From Pseudomonadales bacterium (GTDB lineage Bacteria > Pseudomonadota > Gammaproteobacteria > Pseudomonadales > DT-91): 63,482 bases of DNA. Shown one piece after another: positions 35,631-44,377 of this stretch. The notes under the pieces are model-generated. The model saw only the letters and a program-made list of their open reading frames with translations, was not told the DNA's origin and did not search any database. The translations under genes and the position numbers were made by a program. The stretch spans positions 1-63,482 of the forward strand of contig JABSRQ010000023.1 in assembly GCA_013215055.1 (NCBI GenBank), written 5' to 3'. Position 1 is the stretch's first letter. The number at the start of each line of letters is the position of its first letter.

Positions 35631-36389
35631 ATGAAAGCACAGGTAAAGGCCGCCCTATTACAGCCCCACTTAAATAAATTGGCAGTTATCGCGTCGATGC
35701 TGCTGATTATTTTTTTAAGCTGGTTTTACATGCTATATGGCATGACAATGAATATGCAGCCTGTGGCCACATGGGATGTATATGATCTTGTGCTGCTATA
35801 TATGATGTGGGCCATTATGATGGCGGGCATGATGTTACCGTCGGCCATGCCGGTGATATTGCTGGTGGAGCAATTAAATCAAAAACGCCTGCAACGCCAA
35901 GCTTCTTATACACCTACGGTATTTTTTGCTTTCGGCTATTTATTGATCTGGTGTTTATACAGTCTATTGGCCACGGTCTTGCAATATATGCTGCATCACT
36001 GGGCCTTATTAAATCCGATGATGAGCAGCGCCAACCACCTGTTTAGCGCCAGCATTCTTATCGCCGCCGGGCTCTATCAATTCACTCCGATAAAACAACG
36101 TTGCCTGCAGCTATGCCAATCACCGCTGGGTTTATTATCCCGCCACTGGCAAGAACATACCTGGGGCGCTGTACGTTTAGGTTTAATTCACGGCCAATAC
36201 TGCCTGGGCTGCTGTTGGGTATTGATGGGGCTTTTATTTGTAGCCGGAGTCATGAACCTTTTGTGCATCGCACTATTAACCGCACTGGTATTACTGGAAA
36301 AAGGTTTGCCTAGGTGGCAACTTTCCAGTCACATGATCGGCAGCGTTTTAATCTTTACAGGCATGTTTTATGCCTTTGCCAAGCTATAA
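35631..36389 (+). CDS. DUF2182 integral membrane protein
   Basis: 252 residues, about six to seven membrane helices. The hallmark is the Met-rich motif M-M-W-A-I-M-M-A-G-M-M-L-P-S-A-M-P near residue 62, and later G-Q-Y-C-L-G-C-C-W near 190. These Met and Cys residues suggest a soft-metal (for example copper) contact. The family is annotated as a metal-binding membrane protein of unknown role and recurs next to DUF1326, here with only 2 bp between. The gene pair is likely a two-component metal handling unit; that is inference. Confidence 0.88.
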   Translation: MKAQVKAALLQPHLNKLAVIASMLLIIFLSWFYMLYGMTMNMQPVATWDVYDLVLLYMMWAIMMAGMMLPSAMPVILLVEQLNQKRLQRQASYTPTVFFAFGYLLIWCLYSLLATVLQYMLHHWALLNPMMSSANHLFSASILIAAGLYQFTPIKQRCLQLCQSPLGLLSRHWQEHTWGAVRLGLIHGQYCLGCCWVLMGLLFVAGVMNLLCIALLTALVLLEKGLPRWQLSSHMIGSVLIFTGMFYAFAKL

Positions 36390-36484
36390 AACATCACCCG
36401 TATATTGCAATGAGCCGAAGGCCCTTGATCAATAATTGCCAGTTAATGTTATGATGCCGCTCAACTTATGGCAGCTCATGATTT

Positions 36485-37528
36485 ATGAAGTACACCCGCG
36501 TTTTTATTGACGATATCAGCTACGAATTAGCCCCCAGAGAAATATCCTCTGATTGGCTGGAACAACGTCTATCCCCTGTGTATCAATCGCTGCGTATTCC
36601 TAAAGGCCAGCTAAAAATTTTTACCGGTATAGAAACCCGTCGCTGGTGGCCTGACGGCTTCCGCTATTCCGATGGCGCGATTATGGCCGCTAAAAAATCA
36701 TTAGCTAAAACCGGCATGAAGATGCAGGACATAGGCGCGGTGATCTATACCAGTGTATCCCGGGAAAGTTACGAACCCGCAACCGCTTGCCGGGTGGCTT
36801 TTGAATTAGGCGCCAACAGCGACACCGTCATTCACGATATCAGCAATGCCTGCCTGGGTGTATTAAATGGCATCGTTGATATTGCCAACCGTATTGAGCT
36901 GGGCCAGATCCGAGCCGGCATGGTGGTCTCCTGTGAATCCGCCGAAGGCATCGTTGAAACTATCATGCAGGACCTGCTCAATAATCCAACGATGAAAGGC
37001 TATTCCGATGCGCTGGCAACGCTGACGCTGGGCTCGGGCGCTATCGCACTGATTATAACGGATGGTTCCTTCAATCAGGCATCCGGGCATAAACTGCTTA
37101 CCGTGTCTTCGCGTTCATCGGCTGAAGATTATGATGTTTGCCGTTGCTGGATGGAAGAAGACAGCCCGGGCTTATATAGGGCGAAGATGTACACCGATGC
37201 GGTGACCATGTTAAAACGAGGTTTGATCCTGGGTCTGGAGACCTGGCATCAATTTTTGCAGGCCTCTGGCTGGAACAAGGATGACATCGATAAACTGATT
37301 TGCCACCAAGTAGGCAGTGTGAACCGCAGACAAGTCCTTAAGATACTAGGCATAGCTGAGGAAAAAGATTTTATTACCTATCCGTCACTGGGTAATGTGG
37401 GCACCGTATCCCTGCCCATCACCGCAGCCATGGCCTATGAACAGGGTGAGCTTGTTAAGGGTGATAAAGTGGCTTTTATGGGCATTGGCAGTGGATTAAA
37501 TTGCTCTATCATGGCCGTTGAATGGTAG
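36485..37528 (+). CDS. oleA: OleA-type thiolase for long-chain head-to-head condensation
   Basis: 347 residues, colinear from the first residues (K-Y-[TS]-R-V-F-I) to the last (S-G-L-N-C-x-x-x-x-x-x-W) with Shewanella-type OleA. The catalytic Cys lies in S-N-A-C-L-G-V near residue 122, His in I-C-H-Q-V-G near 275, Asn in L-G-N-V-G-T-V near 308. G-I-E-T-R-R-W-W near 45 is typical of the family. OleA joins two fatty acyl-CoAs to a beta-keto acid. The oleB, oleC and oleD genes normally follow directly; here the next 680 bp hold only a receiver relic, so the remaining steps must be encoded elsewhere or are absent. Confidence 0.92.
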   Translation: MKYTRVFIDDISYELAPREISSDWLEQRLSPVYQSLRIPKGQLKIFTGIETRRWWPDGFRYSDGAIMAAKKSLAKTGMKMQDIGAVIYTSVSRESYEPATACRVAFELGANSDTVIHDISNACLGVLNGIVDIANRIELGQIRAGMVVSCESAEGIVETIMQDLLNNPTMKGYSDALATLTLGSGAIALIITDGSFNQASGHKLLTVSSRSSAEDYDVCRCWMEEDSPGLYRAKMYTDAVTMLKRGLILGLETWHQFLQASGWNKDDIDKLICHQVGSVNRRQVLKILGIAEEKDFITYPSLGNVGTVSLPITAAMAYEQGELVKGDKVAFMGIGSGLNCSIMAVEW

Positions 37529-37685
37529 CCGACACCTTAAAATGAATAGCCTATTTTCGACGTCGATAAAGCTGACTCACTGCGGCTCAACAGCCTTTAA
37601 TACACTCAGCTGTATCAAGCCGCTAACAGCACTCCATTATTAAAAACGTGACGTTCACTACAAGACCATACATACTTATCCCTGC

Positions 37686-37935
37686 ATAAAACTCTTGCTT
37701 GCTGAAGATAATAAAACCAATCAATATTTATTTTGGCGATGGCCAAACCTATCCCTGCCATCGAAAAGAACATCATCACCCCACGAGACCTATCGTTGCA
37801 TTAACCGCTCCCCCCTGCCTGAAAATATCAACGCGTATCAACAGCGGCATTGATGACATGTTAAGCAAACCGCTCAGCCGCAAAAGTTTATCGACGATAA
37901 ACGAAGAATGGTTCTCTGAGCAGAAGCCTAAGTAG
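37686..37935 (+). pseudogene. Decayed response-regulator receiver domain
   Basis: Frame 1 at 37686 reads L-L-A-E-D-N-K-T-N-Q, the acidic start of a receiver. After a frameshift and loss of the middle, including the phosphoacceptor Asp, another frame from about 37792 reads I-V-A-L-T-A, then S-G-I-D-D-M-L-S-K-P-L-S, the end of a receiver, and stops at 37935. Flanking sequence 37529-37685 and 37936-38204 shows nothing recognisable. Confidence 0.65.
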
Positions 37936-38204
37936 AAAGCCTGTGATCTGGAATTTATAAACCTTAGCAGACTTCGAATATGCCACATTTTAGAGGCGGC
38001 CTCTTATTATCATAGTGCCCAGGAAACACTGAAAAGATAATAGGCTTTACACCTGCAATGAGGCTAAAGCGGACATTCGAGTATAAGATATGTTCAAACT
38101 AGCCAACAAAAGTAGACACCTCATTTTTCTCTAATGAAACATCTACTAAATCTAGTAAAACCAAAACCACTCACAGCACCTAGTGATTTTTTGCATTCAA
38201 ACCA

Positions 38205-38948
38205 TTATTTAAATGCGGTTTTGTTGTTAATGGCTTTCACCGCTGCATCGGTTGTTACAACCGCGTTTGCAAGGTATCTGAAGTTCACCAGTGCAGCCTC
38301 ATAACCATCCCCTTCGGGAACTTGCGCGCCGGCTGTGGCATCCTTGACAACAACAACTTCAAAACCCTGTTCCAGCAACTCACGCAAATGAGATTCGACA
38401 CAGAGGTTGGCGGACATTCCGGCTAGAATGACTTTATCTATACCACGTTTACGTAATTGCAGGACGAGGTCATTGGTCTCAGGGCCATACATTTTGTGAG
38501 GGCTGGTGATGACGGTCTTGCCGTCTTGGATATACGGCTTATACTGCTGCAGCCAATCTGCACCCGAATTTTCAAAACCCTCGATACTTAACGCATCCTT
38601 TCTATCAAACATTTTGATGTTGTGCATCATTTTTTCCAACGCCCCTTCAAAATGCCAGTTATGATCGGTAGGGTAATAATAATGTGGCGAGACAAAGACG
38701 GGGATATTATTTTTCTTTGCTACCTTGTACAGACTTTCTATGTTTTTGACGGTATTGTTTTTGACCACACTCTTACCCACAACGCCCCAAGTCACGCCCT
38801 TCTCACTCAGAAAGTCGTTTTGTGGGTCTGTGGTCACCAATGCCGTACGCTTCGGATCAAATTCCATACCTGGATTGGGTAAGCCGGCATAAGCGCAAAC
38901 CTGGAAACCAATCAGCAGGAGCCCGGTAACTAATTGTTTATTTAACAT
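38205..38948 (-). CDS. Exported isochorismatase-like cysteine hydrolase
   Basis: 247 residues with a signal peptide ending A-Y-A. The catalytic triad of the family is visible: Asp in T-D-P-Q-N-D-F near 42, Lys in S-P-H-K-M-Y-G near 150, Cys in A-N-L-C-V-E-S near 185. Most members are cytoplasmic, so export is unusual. Substrates in the family include isochorismate, nicotinamide and N-carbamoyl compounds; none can be chosen here. It is divergent from the AraC-type gene at 39114, which probably controls it. Confidence 0.85.
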   Translation of the reverse strand: MLNKQLVTGLLLIGFQVCAYAGLPNPGMEFDPKRTALVTTDPQNDFLSEKGVTWGVVGKSVVKNNTVKNIESLYKVAKKNNIPVFVSPHYYYPTDHNWHFEGALEKMMHNIKMFDRKDALSIEGFENSGADWLQQYKPYIQDGKTVITSPHKMYGPETNDLVLQLRKRGIDKVILAGMSANLCVESHLRELLEQGFEVVVVKDATAGAQVPEGDGYEAALVNFRYLANAVVTTDAAVKAINNKTAFK

Positions 38949-39113
38949 GCTGTTATCACCTCTTATTTATCTATTTTCTTTGTTGTCGATTCCTGCAACC
39001 ACGCGGATTTACAGGGCAATTGACATAATAGAGGCACATAAATTGACATAATATGTCTGGGTATCTTGCATTTATATCTAAACGTCCAAATGTTTCATCT
39101 ATACTCAATTTCT

Positions 39114-40028
39114 ATGGATATTCTGAATGATGTACTCAAAACGCTACGCTTGAGTTCCAAAGTTTTTTTGGACGCAAAGTTTTGCGACGAATGGGTTATT
39201 GATATCTCGCCGATGAACTGGCAAGTCAACTTCCATGTGATTGCTAACGGTGATTGTTGGCTACACTCGCCTGATACCGCCATTCCGGTAGCGCTACATG
39301 CAGGTGATCTGATATTTTGTTTACGTAATAAACAGCATTTGATTACCCATAGCTCGGCGTACCCTGCGGATGATTTGCCACGCAACATGCCGACGACAGA
39401 AGATAAACTGGGGAAATCAACGTCATTGATCTGTGGCTACTGTGAGTTTCTACAATATTATTGGAACCCGCTACTAGAGGCATTGCCAGATGTCATGGTC
39501 TTGCCAGCGATAGACTCTGGGAAAACTCATTTGTCGATGATCGTTAACATGATGGTCACTGAGACGAGCTCTGATAATTCTGGATCAACTGCCATCATTG
39601 ATCGCTTGTCAGATATTCTGTTTATCGAGGCCATTCGAACTTATATGCAACTGCACGAGAATAATATGGGTTATATTGCCCTTCTCAAAGATCCTCAGCT
39701 TTCCAAAGCACTGGCCAGTTTTCATAAACAGCCCGAGCACTACTGGTCGGTGCAAGCGCTTTCCGAAGAGGCAGGCATGTCACGTTCTAGATTTGCCGAG
39801 CAATTCAAAAAAATGCTTAATATGTCACCAATGGAATATGTCACCGGATGGCGCATGCAACATGCGTATGACATGCTGGTATCCGATAATAAATCGGTGA
39901 TGGTTGTTGCCGAGAACTGCGGTTATCAAAGTGAACCGGCTTTTCGCAAAGCCTTCAAGAAACAATTTAATGTTGGCCCTGGCTGGGTACGACGGGAAGC
40001 GAAAGAACAGGCCAGTTCAGTGCATTAA
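39114..40028 (+). CDS. AraC-family regulator with cupin sensor domain
   Basis: 304 residues from the ATG at 39114, where the conserved M-D-I-L-N-D-V-L-K-T-L-R-L-S start of the family begins; an in-frame start at 39066 is possible, and neither has a strong ribosome site. Residues 20-170 are a cupin_6-type domain (G-D-C-W-L-H, L-H-A-G-D-L-I, C-G-Y-C-E-F). Residues 205-300 are the AraC DNA-binding domain (W-S-V-Q-A-L-S-E-E-A-G-M-S-R-S-R-F, C-G-Y-Q-S-E-P-A-F-R-K-A-F-K). The Cys residues of the sensor resemble those of RclR-like oxidant sensors, but this is weak. It is divergent from the isochorismatase-like gene. Confidence 0.87.
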   Translation: MDILNDVLKTLRLSSKVFLDAKFCDEWVIDISPMNWQVNFHVIANGDCWLHSPDTAIPVALHAGDLIFCLRNKQHLITHSSAYPADDLPRNMPTTEDKLGKSTSLICGYCEFLQYYWNPLLEALPDVMVLPAIDSGKTHLSMIVNMMVTETSSDNSGSTAIIDRLSDILFIEAIRTYMQLHENNMGYIALLKDPQLSKALASFHKQPEHYWSVQALSEEAGMSRSRFAEQFKKMLNMSPMEYVTGWRMQHAYDMLVSDNKSVMVVAENCGYQSEPAFRKAFKKQFNVGPGWVRREAKEQASSVH

Positions 40029-40096
40029 ACGGGGGCAGAGGATTTTTAAGCATTCAGGAGCAGCTATTTTATCTATTACGGACGAACCCATTTTTT

Positions 40097-40148
40097 ACAC
40101 CCTCAAATCGTTTGGCATTTATAGTACGACAAAGTCCCTTGAGGGTGT
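40097..40148. repeat. 10-bp inverted repeat, ACACCCTCAA ... TTGAGGGTGT
   Basis: Arms at 40097-40106 and 40139-40148, 32 bp apart, lying 69 bp after the AraC-type gene and just before a truncated minus-strand frame. It could be a long-loop terminator or the remains of a mobile element end. Confidence 0.4.
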
Positions 40149-40163
40149 GAACACAACTACATG

Positions 40164-40460
40164 TTAATTATTTAGAATAAAATATCCTTCTTTCGATGCA
40201 TCAGCAATAACCCTACCGTCATCGCTCCAGGACCAGACTGCCCAATAGTATCTTTCCCATCTTTCTAGAGAAATAGGGGCTGGGTTATCATAAACAACAC
40301 CTCTTTCATACGTTATACCATCATCAAATAATATTGACCCAACCCGGCCGCCTCTCATGCCTGAATCCCAATAAAATACTAAGTTACCCGTATTAGATAT
40401 CTCATTTCCTGTCACTTCGATGCTCTGATCAAAAACAGCTAAAGCAACTAAATTTCTAGG
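40164..40460 (-). pseudogene. C-terminal fragment of an unidentified protein
   Basis: The minus-strand frame is open from 40460, just after a TAG, to a stop at 40164, about 98 codons. No ATG is near the start and the only in-frame GTG (40415) falls within a continuous beta-rich pattern (Q-S-I-E-V-T-G-N-E-I-S-N-T-G-N-L), so it looks like a severed C-terminal domain. The Trp-rich end (W-E-R-Y-Y-W-A-V-W-S-W) is like extracellular fibronectin-type or carbohydrate-binding modules, without a match I can name. Confidence 0.4.
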
Positions 40461-40594
40461 CTACATATCCCACTTAAAGAAGGCCTGATAACGTTGATAA
40501 TACTTCCCTCTAGCAGGCTGTAGATTTTCTCCCGCATAAACTCTAGCTGCAATATAATGCCAAGTTCAGGAATGAAAATCAGGAGCCTATTTTT

Positions 40595-40909
40595 GTGCGT
40601 GGCGTAGATATCACTCACGAAGCACATTTCACTTCTTTTCAACTAGAAAACTTTGTCCGCAAAAATCATCCCCTGCCTGCGGTTAAACCCATTATCGACA
40701 ATGCACCGAAAGAAATGGACTGTAAATTCAGCACCTTCTGTTCAGAGTTTGATCGAGAACCCATTGCGCCTGAACGTCTGATTCGCGCGCAACTGCAGAT
40801 TTTTTCCCCGGTCTTGCTGAACTTTGTAGAACTGGAAAGTATCAATCTTGAAGACGTTAAAAACAGAACCGTTGTTTTCTTTATCAATGCATTCTGCGAT
40901 TTCAGTTGA
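40595..40909 (+). pseudogene. IS1182-like transposase, N-terminal relic
   Basis: Residues 1-70 match the N-terminus of IS1182/IS5-type transposases: M-R-G-x-D-I-T, L-E-N-F-V-R-K-N-H-P-L near 18, and A-P-E-R-L-I-R-A-Q-L near 60. After that the frame loses similarity and stops at 40909; the catalytic DDE part is missing. An AGGAG ribosome site remains upstream. The sequence from 40910 to 41193 contains no further fragment and carries the promoter of the leucine dehydrogenase operon. Confidence 0.65.
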
Positions 40910-41193
40910 AGGGCTGGTACCGTTGCTTTAGCCTCATTGAAGGGACAAAGTGTAACCACTCAAAAAGAACCCAACACCCTACAGGTAAATTCTCCATCCT
41001 GCTGATCATACCCTCGTGAATAAACTTGCAAAAAACCTGTAGATGGAAAAACCCCCATCTCACGACTATAGTTACAATACAACGCAGCCAAACTAAACAC
41101 CCAAACTCATGACCTTCGTCACAAGCGAATCGTCAATACACTCTGCTTTGATTGCCCACCCGCTAATCAAAAACAGTGTTGAGGTAGTGTCAT

Positions 41194-42291
41194 ATGCAGG
41201 ACTCTTTTTGCGCTGATCACCCTGTTGACAGCCACCACGATATCTTTTGCTTATCTCAAACTCTGCCGCTGCATGACCTGCATTTTTGGCAGGATAAAGA
41301 CACACAGTTGCAGGCCATTATCGCCATCGACAACACCGATCTAGGCCCCGCATTAGGCGGCTGTCGATTTGTATCCTACCCTTCCACGCAAGCGGCCATC
41401 GAAGATGCTTTGCGCCTGGCTCATAGCATGAGCCTTAAATCTGCCGTGCATCAAGTCCCCTTTGGCGGTGGCAAGGCGGTTATTCTTAAACCTCAACACA
41501 AACATAATCGCGCCGCATTATTTCAGGCCTTTGGCCGCTTTGTAGAATCTTTAAACGGCCGCTATATCACCGCCATGGATAGCGGTACCACGATTGAAGA
41601 TATGAATAACATTGCCCAATTCACCTCCCATGTGGTCTGCACATCCATACCGGAGGGTGATAAAAACACCGGCACCGGTGACCCATCACCCTATACTGCC
41701 GAAGGTGTATTTCATGGCATTAGGGCCGCGCTGAAAGTGCGATTAAAACGTGAGGATTTAGACGGTATTCATATTGCTATTCAAGGCGCTGGCCATGTGG
41801 GTTTTCATTTAGCACAACGTTTGTTGGCAGAAGGCGCAAACGTCACCGTCGCCGATATCAATGCCCAGGCTCTGGAAAACATTCAAGATGAACTGGGCGT
41901 AGCATGCATAGGTGTCAATGACATTTATCAGCTGCCTTGCGATGTTTTTTCGCCCTGCGCGCTGGGGCAAAGCATCAATCAAAAAAACATAAAGCAGCTA
42001 CAGACAAAAATTATTGCAGGCTCGGCCAATAATCAAATCGACGGCGAAGACTGCCTTAAAAGCCTAAATGAAAAAAACATTCTCTACGCACCCGACTTTG
42101 TGATTAACGCCGGTGGCATCTTGCAGATCGCCTATCTGAATAACCCCGCAGCCTTACAAAAAAAACTGGCAGGCATCTATGACAATCTGCTGGATATATT
42201 CACCCAGGCCACAGACCAGCAATGTTCAACCCTAGAGATCGCGCAACACAAAGCTTACGCGGTATTAGCTCAGGCTAAAAAAACGTATTAA
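41194..42291 (+). CDS. Leucine/valine/phenylalanine dehydrogenase
   Basis: 365 residues. G-G-C-R-F near 50, P-F-G-G-G-K-A-V with catalytic Lys near 91, and M-D-S-G-T-T near 127 are the substrate side of the Glu/Leu/Phe/Val dehydrogenase family. G-A-G-H-V-G-F-H near 205 is the NAD-binding Rossmann loop. It deaminates branched-chain amino acids to 2-oxoacids in the cytoplasm. The start has GAGG about 10 bp upstream. It is first of a seven-gene operon; E1alpha follows by 9 bp, so its product is passed to the oxoacid dehydrogenase. Confidence 0.93.
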   Translation: MQDSFCADHPVDSHHDIFCLSQTLPLHDLHFWQDKDTQLQAIIAIDNTDLGPALGGCRFVSYPSTQAAIEDALRLAHSMSLKSAVHQVPFGGGKAVILKPQHKHNRAALFQAFGRFVESLNGRYITAMDSGTTIEDMNNIAQFTSHVVCTSIPEGDKNTGTGDPSPYTAEGVFHGIRAALKVRLKREDLDGIHIAIQGAGHVGFHLAQRLLAEGANVTVADINAQALENIQDELGVACIGVNDIYQLPCDVFSPCALGQSINQKNIKQLQTKIIAGSANNQIDGEDCLKSLNEKNILYAPDFVINAGGILQIAYLNNPAALQKKLAGIYDNLLDIFTQATDQQCSTLEIAQHKAYAVLAQAKKTY

Positions 42292-42300
42292 GAGGTCGAC

Positions 42301-43407
42301 ATGATTACAGGAAAAGCGGTTAAAAATTTCAGCATTAATTTTTCTCAACGCCTGAATGAACATGCCGAATTATTAGGCCATGAAAAGGCACTGCAAAGAG
42401 CCGGCTTAGATACGGATAAAATATTAGCCCTGTATCAAACCATGGTATTAACCCGCACATTTGATAGCAAAGCCATCGCCCTGCAACGCACCGGGCGTTT
42501 GGGCACTTATGCCTCCTGCCTGGGTCAGGAAGCAATAGGCACAGCTATTGGCCATATGTTAGAAGCATCCGATGTCTTTGTACAAGCGTATAGAGAAACC
42601 GCGGCGTTGCTAAAACGTGGGGTAAAAATGCAGGAGATTTTATTATACTGGGGTGGTGATGAACGCGGTTCAGACTATCAAGCCTGCCCGCAAGATTTAC
42701 CTCCGGCCGTACCTATAGCGAGCCAATGTTTACACGCGGTGGGTATTGCCTATGCCATGCAGTTAGAGGCCAAAAGAACAGGCCAAGAACAGCGTGTCTG
42801 CCTGGTGGTTTGTGGAGATGGCGCGACCTCCAAAGGCGATTTCTACGAAGCCTTAAATGCCGCCGCGTTATGGCAATTACCATTAGTGTTTGTGATCTGC
42901 AATAACCAGTGGGCGATATCGCTACCCAGAAGCCTGCAGTCTCACAGCCAAACCCTGGCGCAAAAAGCCATTGCCGCCGATATTCCGGCCATTCAAATCG
43001 ATGGCAATGATGTACTGGGCTGTTATGAAACCGTACAACTGGCAATTAAACAGGCTAGAGGCGGCCACGGCCCTCAGCTGATCGAAGCCATCACCTATAG
43101 GCTTTCCGACCACACCACCGCCGATGATGCCAAACGTTATCGCACAGAAGAAGAGCTACAACAGGCCTGGGAAAAAGAGCCGATAAAACGTTTAAGCCAA
43201 TACCTGTTAGATAGCCAACGAGCATCACAAAGTGTCTTGGATAATATACAGAATCAATGTACGCAAGACGTTGAAGCCGCCGTAGACATCTACCTTGCCA
43301 CCGAACCTCAGCCCTGCAGCAGCATGTTTGAATTTCTCTATCAAGATTGCCCTGTGCATTTACAGGAACAACTTGCATCATTAAAGGGAGAAAATCATGG
43401 CCAATAA
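42301..43407 (+). CDS. bkdA1: Branched-chain 2-oxoacid dehydrogenase E1 alpha subunit
   Basis: 368 residues. The thiamine diphosphate motif is G-D-G-A-T-S-K-G-D-F-Y-E-A-L-N near 178 with the closing N-N-Q-W-A-I near 205. H-T-T-A-D-D-A near 275 is the family's phosphorylation-loop-like region, and R-T-F-D-S-K-A near 58 is typical. With E1beta it decarboxylates the 2-oxoacids from leucine, valine and isoleucine. AGAGG precedes the ATG, and its 3' end overlaps the E1beta gene by 11 bp. The symbol follows common usage; a pyruvate substrate is less likely given the leucine dehydrogenase next to it. Confidence 0.9.
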   Translation: MITGKAVKNFSINFSQRLNEHAELLGHEKALQRAGLDTDKILALYQTMVLTRTFDSKAIALQRTGRLGTYASCLGQEAIGTAIGHMLEASDVFVQAYRETAALLKRGVKMQEILLYWGGDERGSDYQACPQDLPPAVPIASQCLHAVGIAYAMQLEAKRTGQEQRVCLVVCGDGATSKGDFYEALNAAALWQLPLVFVICNNQWAISLPRSLQSHSQTLAQKAIAADIPAIQIDGNDVLGCYETVQLAIKQARGGHGPQLIEAITYRLSDHTTADDAKRYRTEEELQQAWEKEPIKRLSQYLLDSQRASQSVLDNIQNQCTQDVEAAVDIYLATEPQPCSSMFEFLYQDCPVHLQEQLASLKGENHGQ

Positions 43408-44377
43408 TATCACGTTGTTAGAGGCGGTTAATCAGGCGCTGGACTATGAGATGGCTGAAGATCAAGACGTTATTGTGTTAGGTGAAGATGTAGGGCTTAA
43501 CGGCGGCGTCTTCAGAGCCACCGATGGTCTGCAAAAAAAACACGGTGCAGATAGAGTTATAGACACACCGTTAGCAGAATCGTTAATTGCAGGCATGTCC
43601 ATAGGCATGGCCACTCAGGGTTTAAAACCGGTTGCCGAAATTCAGTTTATGGGTTTTATCTTTGCCGCCTGTGATCAGTTTATCTGCCACGCTGCCAGAA
43701 TGCGCAACCGCACCCGAGGCCGACTCAGCTGCCCGATGGTTTTACGTGCCCCTTACGGTGGTGGCATTCATGCACCCGAACATCATAGCGAAAGCACCGA
43801 GGCCATCTTCGCCCATATCCCCGGCATTCGGGTTGTGATTCCGTCCTCGCCTGGGCGCGCCTATGGTTTGTTATTAGCCGCCATACGTGACCCCGACCCG
43901 GTACTTTTTTTAGAACCCAAACGCATTTATCGCCTGCAAACCGAAACCGTTACGAACAATGGTGAAGCCCTGCCGTTAGATACCATCTTTACCTTAAGAG
44001 AAGGCGACGATGTCACACTTATCAGCTGGGGTGCGATGTTATATGAAACCCAGAAAGCCGCCGAGGTGCTGGCTGAAAAAAATATTTTTTGTGAGGTGCT
44101 GGATTTAGCCACCATTAAACCGATAGATACAAAAACACTTTTAAACTCGGTAGAAAAAACCGGCCGCTGTGTGATCGTGCAGGAGGCCGCAAAAACCTGC
44201 AGTGTTTCATCAGAAATTGCCGCGATATTAGCCGAGAAGGCACTCACCTCTTTATTGGCCCCGGTGATGCGAGTAACCGGTTATGACACCATCATGCCAC
44301 TGTTTACCCTGGAACATCACTATATGCCCAGCGTAGAACGTATCGTCGCCACCGTTTTAGACGTAATGGAGTTCTGA
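43397..44377 (+). CDS. bkdA2: Branched-chain 2-oxoacid dehydrogenase E1 beta subunit
   Basis: 326 residues. G-E-D-V-G-x-N-G-G-V-F-R-A-T near 28, D-T-P-L-A-E near 55, E-I-Q-F-M-G-F near 82 and R-A-P-Y-G-G-G near 116 are all standard for E1beta. It forms the heterotetramer with E1alpha. The ATG is preceded by AAGGGAGAAAATC inside the end of the E1alpha gene. Its TGA overlaps the E2 start as TGATG. Confidence 0.92.
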   Translation: MANNITLLEAVNQALDYEMAEDQDVIVLGEDVGLNGGVFRATDGLQKKHGADRVIDTPLAESLIAGMSIGMATQGLKPVAEIQFMGFIFAACDQFICHAARMRNRTRGRLSCPMVLRAPYGGGIHAPEHHSESTEAIFAHIPGIRVVIPSSPGRAYGLLLAAIRDPDPVLFLEPKRIYRLQTETVTNNGEALPLDTIFTLREGDDVTLISWGAMLYETQKAAEVLAEKNIFCEVLDLATIKPIDTKTLLNSVEKTGRCVIVQEAAKTCSVSSEIAAILAEKALTSLLAPVMRVTGYDTIMPLFTLEHHYMPSVERIVATVLDVMEF

